A stretch of 64,000 bases of DNA from Rheinheimera mangrovi (GCF_003990335.1 NZ_CP034683.1:820501-884500); one strand, 5' to 3'; shown: positions 17,811-28,291, counted from the first letter of the stretch. Notes: generated from the letters alone by a model not told the origin. Translations and numbers: made by a program.

Positions 17811-18696
17811 ACAGTTGTTTCACTGCCTGAAGGTAAGCCGGATTGGCCTGGCTATTCAGCAAAGGTAACAACTCCACACCAACAGCGGTAAATTTATAGT
17901 ACTGCAACACAACACCAGAATACTTTGCTTTGCAGCTCAGCTGGTGCTGGTGGTATTGCAACTGCAAAGCTTGGTCCGGGATCAATTCACCGCTTTCAAT
18001 TTCAATTTGATGCAACAGATTTAAATCAATCAGGCTTAATATCTGCGGGAAAGTCAGGCCAAACTGGCTCAGATTCAGCACTGCTCTGCTGCGGCCTGTC
18101 AGAATTTGCCAGATGGAAGGTTTGCGTACATAGCCAAAATAGATATGGCCGCTGTCTTGTAGTCTGACCCGGCAGGTCAGGCTGGCGGCTTTTTGCAAGG
18201 CTAAGGCTTCTTTAAAACTCATGCGTTGTAATAGAAACAAGGTTTTTAATGAGAAGCTACCGGGTTGACCAATTTCTCCAGCCAGTATTTTTGCCCAGAG
18301 CTGCTGCATAGTCTGGTTAGAAATATTTAATACTAAATCACAGTATTGTTGAAACCAGTCGGGATCCACATCCATATCTGCAACGTATTCAGGACAGTAG
18401 TCTAAAGCCAGAGCCATTATTTTTTCTAAATTTGATTGCTGCCGTTCTTTTTGCATACGTTCACGGCGCTCAGCGCGTTGATGCAGGTTAGGGCCTTTAA
18501 AGTCTGTATCATTAGCAACTGGTGCGCCCGAGCGTTGTGCCAGGCGTTGATGGCGTTGGTTAAAGTCACTGCTTTGGACTGAATTCACTGATTCTGCGTC
18601 ACTTGCGCTGGTTTTTGTCGCAAATTCGTGACCAAGCTGGTTACGGGCCAGTTGCAGTAAACGTTGATGACCCCGGCCTGCAGAGACTTTCTGCAT
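17782..18696 (-). CDS. TIGR03899 family protein
   Basis: A 304-residue cytoplasmic protein. It has a charged N-terminal half rich in R, Q and E (about 60-105, probably coiled coil) and a globular part with DVDPDWFQQYCDLVLNISNQTMQQLWAKILAGE and FSLKTLFLLQRMS, the pattern of TIGR03899 proteins found in Vibrio, Shewanella and relatives. The family has no known activity; the LWAKILAGE segment resembles DUF2806-type proteins. ATG 18696 has AGAGG 9 bases upstream; an open frame runs on to 18807 without a better start. Its 3' end overlaps the convergent sensor gene by 29 bp. Confidence 0.75.
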   Translation of the reverse strand: MQKVSAGRGHQRLLQLARNQLGHEFATKTSASDAESVNSVQSSDFNQRHQRLAQRSGAPVANDTDFKGPNLHQRAERRERMQKERQQSNLEKIMALALDYCPEYVADMDVDPDWFQQYCDLVLNISNQTMQQLWAKILAGEIGQPGSFSLKTLFLLQRMSFKEALALQKAASLTCRVRLQDSGHIYFGYVRKPSIWQILTGRSRAVLNLSQFGLTFPQILSLIDLNLLHQIEIESGELIPDQALQLQYHQHQLSCKAKYSGVVLQYYKFTAVGVELLPLLNSQANPAYLQAVKQLFSPVLEFED

Positions 18697-18819
18697 CAAT
18701 ATACCTCTGGTAGAGACAGATTTTATTGCTGAATTTTCACAATAGCGCAAAAATTCAGTCTCGACTTTAAAAGAAATTTGTGAAAGTGTTAACTTTCTGA
18801 TTTTCAAAGATTTTAATAA

Positions 18820-18838
18820 AATGAATTGCTTTTTTTGC
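18820..18838 (+). promoter_or_regulatory. 19-bp sequence shared with the upstream region of the XRE gene
   Basis: AATGAATTGCTTTTTTTGC occurs here and, identically, at 57264-57282. Here it lies 168 bp before the phosphodiesterase start, in a 310-bp AT-rich gap (18697-19006) that has no gene and otherwise holds only candidate promoter sequence. Confidence 0.4.
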
Positions 18839-19006
18839 CTAAGGGTATAGTGTAGATAAACTGGATTAAATGCTTACAAAGGATAGTGGTGGGGTTGGGC
18901 CCTGATTGTCAAAGTTAATTCAGGGTATATGCTAGTATTTATGCAATAGTGCCTTGATATGCTTTAAAAAAAATATCCCCACAGCAGATGTAAAAAAGGT
19001 CGGAGC

Positions 19007-21223
19007 ATGGTGTCAAAAGCAGCAGATGATGATTTTCTGTTCCTCGCAGAAGACGAAACGAATTCGGAAGTCGAGACGCAATCCAGCGGTGAATGGCACC
19101 TGTTGATTGTTGATGACGATGAAGAGATCCATACGGTCACTAAATTGGCTTTGTCTGATTTGTTGGTTCTGGACCGTAAACTGGTGTTTCATCATGCGTT
19201 TTCCGGCAAAGAAGCCTTAAAATTTCTGGCGAATAACCCCTATATAGCTGTCATTTTACTTGATGTAGTGATGGAATCTGACGATGCTGGCCTCAAAGTG
19301 GTGCAGCAAATTCGTGATGAATTAAAAATGGATGAAGTGCGTATAGTTCTGCGCACAGGTCAGCCAGGTTATGCTCCTGAAGAGAGTGTAATCAAAGAAT
19401 ATGATATCAACGATTACAAAACCAAAACTGAGCTAACCCGGAATAAACTGGTCACTGCTATTATTTCGTCTATCCGCAGTTATCAGCAAATCCGCACTAT
19501 TAACCAGAATCGCATTGGCTTGCAGAAAATTATTAATGCCGGAGCCAATTTACTGGAACAACATTCGTTGCACGAGTTTTCCGAAGGTGTAGTCACTCAG
19601 ATTTCTTCCCTGATAGGCTTGCATGCAGAAGGCGTACTTTGTGCTCAGATTGAGGATGATGGCAGCAGCAGTGACAATATTTATGTATTGGGTGCAGCTG
19701 GGCATTATGCGCCTTATATTAAATGCAAACTGGAGCGGCTGAATAATCACAGAATTATTCAACAAATCACTACTTGCCTGGCTGAGCGGCGGCATATTTT
19801 CACCGATAAGGATACTGTGCTGTATCTGGGTAATATCGATCATGCTGCAGCTGTCTATATTGAAACCAACAGACCTGTTGAAGATTTTGACCGTCAGCTG
19901 ATTGAAGTGTTTTTAAGTAATATTTCCATAGGTTATGAAAATGTCACTTTGTTTCAGCAACTTAAACATGCGGCTTATATCGATCCTTTAACCAAGACGC
20001 CAAACCGCAACGAATTTACCTCTTTGTTGCAAGAAACCCGCCGGTTGGACCCAGCCCGTAATGTGGCTGTCCTGATTGATATTGACCACTTCTCTGACGT
20101 AAATGACGGTTTAGGCCAGGAAACGGGTAATGAACTGCTGATCGCTATTACCCACAGGCTGGTAGCTCAGTTTGGTGAAATTGCTCAAATTGGCCGCATA
20201 GGTGCTGATGTGTTTGGTTTAATTGGCCCTGAGCTGGCGTTGACACCAGAAACCTTGTCCGGCATTTTTGAAATGCCATTCCAGTGTTCTGAGCACTCCT
20301 TGCAGGTAAACGCCAGTTTCGGGTTTTGCCGTTTACGGGATAGTGCGCTGCATGGTCTGACTATTCTGAAGCATGTGTATATTGCGTTGAACCGAGCAAA
20401 AAAACATCTGGCACAAAATTTTGAGTACTACAGTGCCCAAATGGAAGAGCAGATGGTCGACCGGCTGGTGATGCTCAGAAGCCTGAGATCGGATTTCCAG
20501 AAAGATAAACTCCAGCTGTGGTATCAACCGCAAATTTGTTTGAAAAGCGGCCATGTGCTGGGTATGGAGGCGCTGTTACGCTGGCCTCAGCCGGACGGTA
20601 GCTTTATTTCTCCGGCGGTGTTTATTCCGCTGGCAGAATACTCAGGCCTGATTATCGAAATCGGTGACTGGGTGTTGCAGCAAGCCTGTAAGCAGTTGCA
20701 AGCATTAAAAGCTCAGGGATTCTCTCATCTGCGTATTGCAGTGAATGTATCTATGCCTCAGTTCCGTAACCACCGATTTGTGCAGTCTGTGATTGACTGT
20801 GTTGAGCGCTATCAGGTAGACCCAGCTCTGGTCGAATTGGAAATCACAGAGTCTGTGGTGATGGACGACCCGAAAATAGTGATTGCGGCGTTAAATAAGC
20901 TAAAAACCTTCGGCATTAAAGTCGCCATTGATGACTTTGGCATAGGCTTTTCATCCTTAAGTTATTTACAGCAATTGCCGCTGGACCGAATTAAAATCGA
21001 TCGCGCTTTTATTCAGGTTTCTGCACGACCTAATGGCACTTTGATTGCTGAAACCATAGTGAGCTTAGGTCAAAAACTAGGGTTGGCAACCATAGCTGAA
21101 GGGATCGAAACTCAGGAACAGGAAGATGCGGTTCGCGCTATGGGCTGTGAAGAAGTGCAGGGTTTTATGTATGCTAAACCAATGACTGCTGTGGATTTAG
21201 TGAAGTTTTTAGCGAAAAGCTAA
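19007..21223 (+). CDS. Response regulator REC-DUF3369-GGDEF-EAL, probable c-di-GMP phosphodiesterase
   Basis: A 738-residue cytoplasmic protein. The receiver (about 30-155) has D36-D37-D38, phosphoacceptor D86 (ILLDVVME) and the K of DYKTKTEL. A DUF3369 domain (about 165-330) follows, then a GGDEF domain (about 335-480) whose signature is degenerate (IGADVFGLIG) and so is unlikely to make c-di-GMP. The EAL domain (about 495-735) is complete: MEALLRW, NVSMPQF, ELEITES, IDDFGIGFSSL, IKIDRAFI, AEGIET and QGFMYAKP. The expected output is phosphorylation-controlled hydrolysis of c-di-GMP. There is no partner kinase beside it. Confidence 0.92.
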   Translation: MVSKAADDDFLFLAEDETNSEVETQSSGEWHLLIVDDDEEIHTVTKLALSDLLVLDRKLVFHHAFSGKEALKFLANNPYIAVILLDVVMESDDAGLKVVQQIRDELKMDEVRIVLRTGQPGYAPEESVIKEYDINDYKTKTELTRNKLVTAIISSIRSYQQIRTINQNRIGLQKIINAGANLLEQHSLHEFSEGVVTQISSLIGLHAEGVLCAQIEDDGSSSDNIYVLGAAGHYAPYIKCKLERLNNHRIIQQITTCLAERRHIFTDKDTVLYLGNIDHAAAVYIETNRPVEDFDRQLIEVFLSNISIGYENVTLFQQLKHAAYIDPLTKTPNRNEFTSLLQETRRLDPARNVAVLIDIDHFSDVNDGLGQETGNELLIAITHRLVAQFGEIAQIGRIGADVFGLIGPELALTPETLSGIFEMPFQCSEHSLQVNASFGFCRLRDSALHGLTILKHVYIALNRAKKHLAQNFEYYSAQMEEQMVDRLVMLRSLRSDFQKDKLQLWYQPQICLKSGHVLGMEALLRWPQPDGSFISPAVFIPLAEYSGLIIEIGDWVLQQACKQLQALKAQGFSHLRIAVNVSMPQFRNHRFVQSVIDCVERYQVDPALVELEITESVVMDDPKIVIAALNKLKTFGIKVAIDDFGIGFSSLSYLQQLPLDRIKIDRAFIQVSARPNGTLIAETIVSLGQKLGLATIAEGIETQEQEDAVRAMGCEEVQGFMYAKPMTAVDLVKFLAKS

Positions 21224-21229
21224 AGATTG

Positions 21230-21274
21230 GGCTCAGAGTAAAATTAAATAGCGAAATTTATTTTAATCTGAGCC
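21230..21274. terminator. Hairpin between convergent genes
   Basis: GGCTCAGA (21230-21237) pairs with TCTGAGCC (21267-21274), extended inward by A/T-rich pairing (TAAAATTAAAT against ATTTATTTTA). It lies exactly between the convergent phosphodiesterase and chemoreceptor genes and can act as a bidirectional terminator, though T-runs are poor. Confidence 0.6.
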
Positions 21275-21282
21275 ACTTCGTT

Positions 21283-22422
21283 TTAGCTGTTGGCAATCAA
21301 CGCCAGTTGCTCACCCATTTGCTCTAAATCTTTTGTGTTATTCTGGCTTTGAGTGGTGTGGGTAGCTATATCACGCACATAGTTCACCATAGTTTTGGTC
21401 AGATGTTGCTGCTCGTCTGTTGCTGAAGCGATTTCCTGATTCATCGCACAAATTTGCGCGATACTGCCGGTGATCTCCTTTAATGCATGACCGGCCTGAT
21501 TGGCCGATTGCACACTTAAATCTGCTTGCTCGCTGCTAAGCTTCATTTTTTGTACTGCTTCACGTGCGGCACTTTGCAACTGCTCAATGGTGTGCTGAAT
21601 TTGTTCGGTTGATTTCTGTGTACGGGACGCAAGAGTTCGAACCTCATCTGCTACTACTGCAAAACCGCGGCCCTGTTCACCAGCTCTTGCTGCTTCAATA
21701 GCTGCATTCAGTGCCAGTAAGTTAGTTTGTTCTGCGATGCCTTTAATGACTTCCAATACAGCGCCTACTTGATTGCTGTCTTGCTCAAGTTTCGCAATAG
21801 TGGTGGACGCCTGTTGTAAATGCTCCGCCAATTGTTCGATATTATGCACAGTGCTAGATACGGTTTGTTGACCTTGTAGCGCAATTTGATTGGAGTGGTT
21901 AGCTGCTTCCGCTGCTAAATTTGCGCTTTGTACTTCGTCCAGCACACTTTGGTTCATCGACTCTACCATCGTCAGCGTCTGACCCGCTGCGTGTTCCAGT
22001 TGACTCAGGTGCTTCTGTTCATCCTTTGCAATATGACGGATAGAGCTCACCAGATCCTTTAATTGTTCACTCAGAGCTGTTGACTCTTGTTGCTGCTGTT
22101 GCAGCGTGCTGAGCCACTGATTAAATTGCTGGCAAGGTAAAGCAAGTTCAGTTGTCGTTGTGGTACTTAACTGCAATCCCAGATTTTTTTCCTGTACAGA
22201 GCGGCTGATCAATAGTTGCTGCTCTGTGATATAGCTCTGATAGCCTTTTAAGGCTGATTGGTGAAAAACTCCTTGCATGACCAGTGCGATAAGGATAACT
22301 AATGCAGACCAGAGCCAGTGTTGCTCTGCCAGTACAGTGACTACTGACACCATGCTAATCAGCGTGATGATGAAAGACAGCACAATTTTGCTGCGCGCAG
22401 ACCCGAATTCAAACAAAGCCAT
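21283..22422 (-). CDS. Methyl-accepting chemotaxis protein without a periplasmic sensor domain
   Basis: A 379-residue chemoreceptor. Two closely spaced membrane segments (about 10-30 and 33-52) leave essentially no periplasmic domain. The rest is a long coiled coil with the signalling tip [40 protein letters not shown] (about 222-262). There is no clear HAMP or PAS. Such receptors usually sense membrane or cytoplasmic conditions. AGGGG lies 7 bases before the ATG. The downstream end meets the convergent c-di-GMP phosphodiesterase. Confidence 0.92.
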   Translation of the reverse strand: MALFEFGSARSKIVLSFIITLISMVSVVTVLAEQHWLWSALVILIALVMQGVFHQSALKGYQSYITEQQLLISRSVQEKNLGLQLSTTTTTELALPCQQFNQWLSTLQQQQQESTALSEQLKDLVSSIRHIAKDEQKHLSQLEHAAGQTLTMVESMNQSVLDEVQSANLAAEAANHSNQIALQGQQTVSSTVHNIEQLAEHLQQASTTIAKLEQDSNQVGAVLEVIKGIAEQTNLLALNAAIEAARAGEQGRGFAVVADEVRTLASRTQKSTEQIQHTIEQLQSAAREAVQKMKLSSEQADLSVQSANQAGHALKEITGSIAQICAMNQEIASATDEQQHLTKTMVNYVRDIATHTTQSQNNTKDLEQMGEQLALIANS

Positions 22423-22647
22423 AACTTTACCCCTGAATCACTCCAATCATAGTGTTGAAGTGGCGTTTATTATTGTAATAATGAAAATGGTTAGCGAAAC
22501 CAAATCTGTTGCTGAAAATAACAGATATTTGCAGAAGTTTTTATCAGATTTTTCGTTTATTTGATAAAAAAAGACGGAGTCCAGACAAAGGGTTTAGTGG
22601 TGTTTTGATTCGGGACCAAAGTGCAGTGTCTAGAGAGAAGACAGGAT

Positions 22648-22674
22648 AAAAAAACGGCACCCTGGTGCCGTTTT
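22648..22674 (-). terminator. Terminator after ppa
   Basis: AAAACGGCACC (22651-22661) pairs with GGTGCCGTTTT (22664-22674) with a tight loop; the minus-strand stem is followed by a run of Ts. It lies 13 bp after the ppa stop, in a 264-bp gap before the chemoreceptor gene. Confidence 0.85.
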
Positions 22675-22686
22675 CTAAACTGAATA

Positions 22687-23217
22687 TTACTTCTGCTGAG
22701 CGCGTTCAAATGAACTGACGATTTCAGCTTTGGCTTCAGCTTTGTCGCCCCAGCCAATCACTTTCACCCACTTACCTGGCTCTAACTCTTTGTAACGTTC
22801 AAAGAAGTGCTGGATCTGGTTTTTCAGCAGTTCTGGCACGTCGTTCAGATCCTGGATATTGTCATAAATCTTCGTCAGTTTGCTGATTGGCACTGCCAAT
22901 ACTTTTGCATCTTCGCCTGACTCATCCGCCATTTTTAATACAGCAACAGGACGACATTTGATCACAGCACCTGGTACCAGTGGGTATGGCGTAGGTACTA
23001 AAACGTCAACCGGGTCACCGTCTAACGACAGAGTGTGGTTTACAAAACCATAGTTGCAAGGATAAAACATTGGAGTAGCCATAAAACGGTCAACCCAGAC
23101 AGTGCCTGTGTCTTTGTCTACTTCGTATTTGATTGGATCGGCATTGGCCGGAATTTCAATGATGACATTAATTTCATCTGGCAGATTTTTACCTGCGGCA
23201 ACCTGACTTAAGCTCAT
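22687..23217 (-). CDS. ppa: Inorganic pyrophosphatase
   Basis: A 176-residue family I pyrophosphatase that hydrolyses PPi to phosphate and so drives biosynthetic reactions. Active-site features are visible: [16 protein letters not shown] near the N-terminus, FYPCNYGFV, the signature DGDPVDVLV with its metal-binding aspartates, and KDE-type acidic residues in the C-terminal part. E. coli Ppa is 176 residues, the same length. It is probably monocistronic, with its own terminator. Confidence 0.97.
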   Translation of the reverse strand: MSLSQVAAGKNLPDEINVIIEIPANADPIKYEVDKDTGTVWVDRFMATPMFYPCNYGFVNHTLSLDGDPVDVLVPTPYPLVPGAVIKCRPVAVLKMADESGEDAKVLAVPISKLTKIYDNIQDLNDVPELLKNQIQHFFERYKELEPGKWVKVIGWGDKAEAKAEIVSSFERAQQK

Positions 23218-23276
23218 AACGCTTCCTCTGTTCTGAAATTTGGTGCTGCATTATAGCAGCGGTCGTAAATATGGCT

Positions 23277-23310
23277 ATAGCCGTCGTACTTGAAGCTGCA
23301 GCTTTGTTGT
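23277..23310. repeat. Partial copy (arm) of the palindromic repeat at 11558-11686
   Basis: CCGTCGTACTTGAAGCTGCAGCTT here matches the reverse complement of 11657-11680 with one mismatch, and similarity runs a little further (GTTG). Only one arm is present; the centre of the palindrome is absent. It lies between fbp and ppa. Confidence 0.65.
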
Positions 23311-23337
23311 CTCAACATCGGTTTGTACCTTGAGACG

Positions 23338-23356
23338 GGCAGGGAGAAACCCTGCC
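23338..23356 (-). terminator. Hairpin directly after fbp stop
   Basis: GGCAGGG (23338-23344), loop AGAAA, CCCTGCC (23350-23356), two bases after the fbp stop. The usual T-run is missing, but a second small dyad (TCTCAA...TTGAGA, 23310-23335) lies just beyond. Confidence 0.5.
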
Positions 23357-23357
23357 T

Positions 23358-24332
23358 CTACGTTTCCTGATGATACTGCAGGCAGCTTTCCACTTCGTGT
23401 TTCGAGCCTAAAATCACAGCCACGCGCTGGTGAATGTCCACAGGCTGAATGTCCATAATGCGCTCGAATCCTGTTGTACTGGCTCCGCCTGCTTGTTCTA
23501 CCAGAAAACTCATTGGATTGGCTTCGTACATTAATCGAAGTTTGTCTGGTTTGGTTGGATCTTTCAGATCCCGCGGATAAGCAAAAATACCACCACGGCA
23601 TAAAATTCTATGTACGTCACCGACCATAGCGGCAATCCAGCGCATATTAAAGTTTTTACCCCGTGGGCCTTCTTTACCTTTAAGCAAATCAGCCACGTAG
23701 TTTTGCATCGCTGGCTGCCAATAGCGCTGGTTCGACATATTAATAGCAAATTCAGCGGTTACGCCCGGAACTGTGACTTTTTCCTGCGTTAGCAGGAAAC
23801 CACCGTAGGTTTTATCCAGCGTATACATTCTGGTGCCTTTACCTGTGGTCAAGGCCATCATGGTCGAGGGGCCATACAAAATGTAACCTGCGGCGATCTG
23901 AGCTGTGCCAGGCTGCAGGAAAATAGCAGGGTCGGCTGGATCCGCACCTTTGGGTGCTGGCAGAATAGAAAAGATAGTGCCAATTAAGCTGTTGATGTCG
24001 GTGTTGGACGAACCATCCAGCGGATCGAAAGTAACCAGGTATTTACCTTGCGGGTTACCAGGTACAGTACTGTCTTCTTCTTCAGAAGAAATGGCCATCA
24101 CCGAACCTGTTTCAAGGATCAGATCTTTGAGCAGCTCGTTGGAGATAACATCGAGTTTTTTCTGGGTTTCGCCTTGAACGTTTTCGTTCAGAGTGGAGCC
24201 CAACACATCTGAGAGTTCGCCTTGTCCGACCCGGAAAGAAATTTCTTTACAGGCAGCTACGATGCTTTTAATCAGATCTATCAGGTCTGCATCTGCACCA
24301 TCAAGACGCAGGGCCGGAGCCAATCGACGCAT
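23358..24332 (-). CDS. fbp: Fructose-1,6-bisphosphatase class I
   Basis: A 324-residue gluconeogenic phosphatase that converts fructose 1,6-bisphosphate to fructose 6-phosphate. It shows the metal-binding SSEEED and [11 protein letters not shown] motifs and the substrate-binding GGIFAYPRD and [22 protein letters not shown] 24332 is chosen over an in-frame start at 24428 because AGGA lies upstream and the N-terminus then fits the family. Divergent from mpl. E. coli Fbp is 332 residues. Confidence 0.95.
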   Translation of the reverse strand: MRRLAPALRLDGADADLIDLIKSIVAACKEISFRVGQGELSDVLGSTLNENVQGETQKKLDVISNELLKDLILETGSVMAISSEEEDSTVPGNPQGKYLVTFDPLDGSSNTDINSLIGTIFSILPAPKGADPADPAIFLQPGTAQIAAGYILYGPSTMMALTTGKGTRMYTLDKTYGGFLLTQEKVTVPGVTAEFAINMSNQRYWQPAMQNYVADLLKGKEGPRGKNFNMRWIAAMVGDVHRILCRGGIFAYPRDLKDPTKPDKLRLMYEANPMSFLVEQAGGASTTGFERIMDIQPVDIHQRVAVILGSKHEVESCLQYHQET

Positions 24333-24533
24333 AAAACAATCCTTTTTTTGTGTAGGTAGAGGAAGCTTTGACCGCAGTGTTAATTTTGGTTGAAGGCTGT
24401 CGGCCACAGCGGCTGCTATTTTAATCAAGTTCAGGCTAAATTGCAGGTTTATGCTTGTTTTATTTCAGCTGTTCTTCAGAGTCCTTTGCTAGAATGGCCG
24501 CAGAACCCGTTTTACTGGTAGTAAGGATGCAGC

Positions 24534-25877
24534 ATGCATATTCATATTTTAGGCATTTGTGGCACATTTATGGGCGGTATTGCCGCTATAGCAAAAAGTC
24601 TTGGGCATAAAGTGACAGGCTCAGACGCCAATGTATATCCGCCTATGAGCACTCAGTTGGAGCAATTGGGCATTGAACTGATGCAAGGTTATGATCCAAA
24701 GCAGCTGCAACCAGCGCCTGATCTGGTGATTATTGGTAATGCTATGTCGCGTGGTAATCCGGCGGTTGAGTACACACTGGATCAGAATATTCCTTATAGC
24801 TCAGGTCCACAGTGGCTGGCGGAACAGGTACTGCATCAACGCTGGGTGCTGGCAGTGTCTGGTACTCATGGCAAAACCACCACCAGTAGCATGTTGGCCT
24901 GGGTGCTGGAGTATGCGGGTTTAAAGCCTGGTTTTTTGATTGGTGGTATTCCGCAGAATTTTGACAGCTCAGCCCGTTTAGGTGACTCGCCATTTTTTGT
25001 GATTGAAGCCGATGAATACGACACGGCTTTTTTTGATAAGCGTTCCAAGTTTGTGCATTACAGACCCCGCACTCTGGTGATTAATAATCTGGAATACGAT
25101 CATGCTGATATTTTCCCGGATTTAGCCGCTATTCAGCGTCAGTTCCATCATTTGCTGCGCATGGTGCCGGCTAGTGGACTGGTGTTAAGCCCTGCCCATG
25201 TCGACGCTGTGGATCAAACTTTAGCTATGGGCTGCTGGAGTGAGCAGCAGCGTTATGGCAAAGACTGGACTGTGGAATTAAAACAACCAGATGGCAGCGT
25301 ATTTGAACTCTTTTATCAGGGCCAGTCACAAGGCACCTTACACTGGGATTTATGTGGCAACCACAATGTCGAAAACGCTGTAATGGCAATAGCTGCTGCC
25401 CGCCATGTCGGTGTGCCTGTGGCTGTATCTATTGAAGCCTTAACGCAGTTTGTCGCACCAAAACGCCGGATGGAACTTAAAGGTACAGTCAAAGGTATTG
25501 CTGTGTATGATGATTTTGCCCATCACCCAACAGCTATTGAAACCACTTTAGCAGGTTTAAGAGCTCGTGTGGGGGACGCAAAAATTTGGGCAGTGCTGGA
25601 GCCACGCTCCAATACCATGCGTATGGGCGTACATAAATCTGCTATTGCCGATTCGCTGCATGATGCAAATGATGTGCTGCTGTTTGAACCCGCAAATTCG
25701 GGCTGGTCATTGGCTGCGGTGGCAGACCAGATGCCGGGTAGGGCACAAGTATTTCAATCGGTGGAATTAATAGTGGCGGCCCTGGTTGAAAAAGCGTCCG
25801 CAGGGGATCATATAGTGATTATGAGCAATGGCGGTTTTGGTGGGATACATCAAAAGTTGCTTGATGCTTTAGCATGA
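24534..25877 (+). CDS. mpl: UDP-N-acetylmuramate:tripeptide ligase Mpl
   Basis: A 447-residue Mur-ligase family enzyme that joins the recycled tripeptide L-Ala-gamma-D-Glu-meso-DAP to UDP-MurNAc. It opens with the Rossmann-like MHIHILGICGTFMGG, has the ATP-binding SGTHGKTTT (about 112-120), the central domain DEYDTAFFDKRSKF, NLEYDHADIF, and the C-terminal DDFAHHPTAI and LEPRSNTMR. The length agrees with E. coli Mpl (457). As in E. coli, it is divergent from fbp. The muropeptide permease AmpG of the same recycling route is at 57647-58969. Confidence 0.96.
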   Translation: MHIHILGICGTFMGGIAAIAKSLGHKVTGSDANVYPPMSTQLEQLGIELMQGYDPKQLQPAPDLVIIGNAMSRGNPAVEYTLDQNIPYSSGPQWLAEQVLHQRWVLAVSGTHGKTTTSSMLAWVLEYAGLKPGFLIGGIPQNFDSSARLGDSPFFVIEADEYDTAFFDKRSKFVHYRPRTLVINNLEYDHADIFPDLAAIQRQFHHLLRMVPASGLVLSPAHVDAVDQTLAMGCWSEQQRYGKDWTVELKQPDGSVFELFYQGQSQGTLHWDLCGNHNVENAVMAIAAARHVGVPVAVSIEALTQFVAPKRRMELKGTVKGIAVYDDFAHHPTAIETTLAGLRARVGDAKIWAVLEPRSNTMRMGVHKSAIADSLHDANDVLLFEPANSGWSLAAVADQMPGRAQVFQSVELIVAALVEKASAGDHIVIMSNGGFGGIHQKLLDALA

Positions 25878-25927
25878 CGTTAAAGCCGCAGATCAGTCCG
25901 TTGCCACCACTTTAAAAAGAGAACTCC

Positions 25928-26542
25928 ATGACCCAAGAAGTCACCTTAGCTTTTACCGGCGCTTCAGGCGCTGGTTATGGCTGGCGTTTGCTGGAAAATT
26001 TACTGGCACAGCAGGTCAAAGTGCATCTGCTGATTTCCAGCGCAGCCCGTGTGGTTTTTGCCACTGAATATGATTTAAAACTGCCGGGCGGCCCTGAGGC
26101 CTGCCGTGATTTTATTCTGGAAAAAACCGGTGGCACTAAAGAACTGTTAGCTGTGTATGGCAAAGACGATTGGTTTTCGCCTTGTGCTTCAGGCTCAGCT
26201 GCACCTAAACAAATGGTGATTTGTCCTTGCTCCACCGGCACTGCAGCCGCTATTGCTCATGGCATGAGTGACAATCTGATTGAACGGGCAGCCGACGTGG
26301 TACTGAAAGAGCGTGGTCAGCTGATTATAGTGCCACGCGAAACTCCGTTAAGTACCATTCATCTGGAGAACTTATTGGCCTTGTCCAAAGCTGGTGCTGT
26401 GGTGATGCCTGCTGCTCCGGGTTTTTATCATCAGCCTCAATCTGTCGATGACTTAATCGACTTTATGGTGGCACGAATTCTTGACCATTTAGGTTTAAAG
26501 CAACAGTTAGTCAGCCGTTGGGGCTATGGAGATCAACAGTGA
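25928..26542 (+). CDS. ubiX: Flavin prenyltransferase UbiX
   Basis: A 204-residue enzyme that makes prenylated FMN, the cofactor of the UbiD decarboxylase in ubiquinone synthesis. It shows the N-terminal FMN loop [15 protein letters not shown] and the conserved [29 protein letters not shown] followed by [13 protein letters not shown]. It lies 50 bp after mpl, and its stop overlaps the GTG start of the ABC gene (GTGA), so all four genes from mpl to 28232 may be one transcript. Confidence 0.95.
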   Translation: MTQEVTLAFTGASGAGYGWRLLENLLAQQVKVHLLISSAARVVFATEYDLKLPGGPEACRDFILEKTGGTKELLAVYGKDDWFSPCASGSAAPKQMVICPCSTGTAAAIAHGMSDNLIERAADVVLKERGQLIIVPRETPLSTIHLENLLALSKAGAVVMPAAPGFYHQPQSVDDLIDFMVARILDHLGLKQQLVSRWGYGDQQ

Positions 26543-27465
26543 CCTTAGCGTTAGATATTAAACAGTTACACAAGGTGTATAAAAGTGGCACTGTCGCTTT
26601 AAAAGGCATAGACCTTGAAGTACAGCAAGGCGACTTTTTTGCGTTGTTGGGCCCAAATGGTGCAGGTAAAAGTACCAGCATTGGCATTATCAGTTCGCTG
26701 GTGAATAAAAGCAGCGGCACAGTCAAAGTCTTTGATTACGATCTGGACACTCAACTGGAAGATGCCAAAAGCCAGCTGGGTTTAGTGCCACAGGAATTTA
26801 ACTTCAACCAGTTTGAAACTGTGCTGCAAATAGTAATGAATCAGGCTGGTTATTATGGCGTGCCGCGTTCTGTCGCCATAGTACGGGCTGAAAAATACTT
26901 AGGTCAGCTGGGGTTGTGGGACAAACGCAACGCTCGTTCGCGTGAGCTATCTGGTGGTATGAAACGCCGTCTGATGATAGCCAGAGCTTTAATGCACGAA
27001 CCTAAGTTGCTGATTTTAGATGAACCTACAGCAGGCGTTGATATTGAACTACGCCGTTCTATGTGGGAGTTCCTGAAAGAAATTAACCAGCAGGGAGTGA
27101 CCATTATTTTGACGACCCACTATCTGGAAGAAGCTGAGTCGTTGTGTCGCAATATTGCCATCATCGACAAAGGTCAGATTGTCGAAAACACCAGCATGAA
27201 GAACCTGCTGAGTAAGCTGAACAAAGAAACCTTTTTACTCGATATAGCACCTACTGATGCAGTGATCACACTGGAAGGTTATACCTTCCGTCAGACAGAT
27301 AGCCATAGCCTGGAAGTCGATGTGGTGAAAGCTCAGGGCTTAAATGGTGTATTCAGTGCATTAACAGCGCAGGGCATTCAGGTACTTTCGATGCGTAACA
27401 AAGCCAACCGTCTGGAAGAGTTGTTTGTCAGTCTGGTCGAAAACGGACGCGGAGCAAAAGCATGA
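26539..27465 (+). CDS. yadG: ABC transporter ATPase, YadG family
   Basis: A 308-residue ATPase with Walker [11 protein letters not shown]-loop VPQEFNF, signature LSGGMKRRL, Walker [13 protein letters not shown] and the switch histidine in [13 protein letters not shown] 26539 overlaps the ubiX stop by 4 bp, has GGAG 8 bases upstream and gives 308 residues, equal to E. coli YadG. Together with the overlapping permease gene it forms an ABC-2 exporter of unknown substrate. Confidence 0.92.
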   Translation: MTLALDIKQLHKVYKSGTVALKGIDLEVQQGDFFALLGPNGAGKSTSIGIISSLVNKSSGTVKVFDYDLDTQLEDAKSQLGLVPQEFNFNQFETVLQIVMNQAGYYGVPRSVAIVRAEKYLGQLGLWDKRNARSRELSGGMKRRLMIARALMHEPKLLILDEPTAGVDIELRRSMWEFLKEINQQGVTIILTTHYLEEAESLCRNIAIIDKGQIVENTSMKNLLSKLNKETFLLDIAPTDAVITLEGYTFRQTDSHSLEVDVVKAQGLNGVFSALTAQGIQVLSMRNKANRLEELFVSLVENGRGAKA

Positions 27466-28232
27466 GTTCACGTAATTTAATAGCGCTACAAAGTATTCTC
27501 TATAAAGAAACCAACAGATTTATGCGCATTTGGGTGCAAACCCTGGTGCCACCAGCCATTACCATGACCTTGTATTTTGTCATTTTTGGCGCCTTGGTGG
27601 GTTCCCGTATTGGTGAGATGGGCGGCTTCAGTTATATGGAGTTTATTGTGCCTGGCCTGATTATGATGTCAGTGATCACTAACTCCTACTCGAACGTGGC
27701 TTCGTCTTTTTTCAGCGCCAAGTTCCAACGTAATGTCGAAGAGCTGTTGGTCGCGCCTGTGCCTAACTACATCATAGTATTGGGTTATGTTGGCGGTGGT
27801 GTAGCGCGCGGTATTCTGGTTGGATTGATTGTCTCTTTGTTATCACTGTTTTTTGTCGATATCAAAGTGCATCACTTGTTTATTCTGATGTCGACTGTAG
27901 TGTTAACTGCCACCTTATTTTCGCTGGCCGGTTTAATTAATGCCATTTACGCCAAAACCTTCGACGACATCAGCATTATTCCAACTTTTGTGCTGACGCC
28001 TTTAACCTATTTAGGTGGGGTGTTTTATTCATTAAGTTTATTGCCACAATTCTGGCAATACGTGTCGCAAATCAATCCTATTGTGTATATGGTCAACGCC
28101 TTCCGCTACGGCTTTTTAGGCGTTAGTGATGTCAATCTGGTGTTTGCGTTCAGCGTGATTATTGGCTTTATTGTGGTGTTTTTTAGCTTCGCTATGTACC
28201 TGATTAATAAAGGAACTGGTCTTAGAAGCTAG
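27462..28232 (+). CDS. yadH: ABC-2 type permease, YadH family
   Basis: A 256-residue inner-membrane permease with six membrane segments (about 22-42, 61-80, 105-130, 140-160, 170-190 and 228-248). EFIVPGLIMMS and the conserved C-terminal region FSLSLLP..WQ..SQINPIVYMVNAFRYGF are typical of ABC-2 exporters and of YadH (256 residues in E. coli). It overlaps the ATPase gene by 4 bp. The substrate is unknown. Confidence 0.92.
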   Translation: MSSRNLIALQSILYKETNRFMRIWVQTLVPPAITMTLYFVIFGALVGSRIGEMGGFSYMEFIVPGLIMMSVITNSYSNVASSFFSAKFQRNVEELLVAPVPNYIIVLGYVGGGVARGILVGLIVSLLSLFFVDIKVHHLFILMSTVVLTATLFSLAGLINAIYAKTFDDISIIPTFVLTPLTYLGGVFYSLSLLPQFWQYVSQINPIVYMVNAFRYGFLGVSDVNLVFAFSVIIGFIVVFFSFAMYLINKGTGLRS

Positions 28233-28252
28233 ACAGACGTTGATACTTAAGA

Positions 28253-28291
28253 TGAAAACAAGAGGCGCTGTATCAGCGCCTCTTGTTTTTA
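28253..28291. terminator. Bidirectional terminator between yadH and the EAL gene
   Basis: AGAGGCGCTG (28261-28270), loop TAT, CAGCGCCTCT (28274-28283) then TGTTTTT; A-rich on the left side. The stop codon of the convergent EAL gene (28289-28291) lies inside the T-run. Confidence 0.85.
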
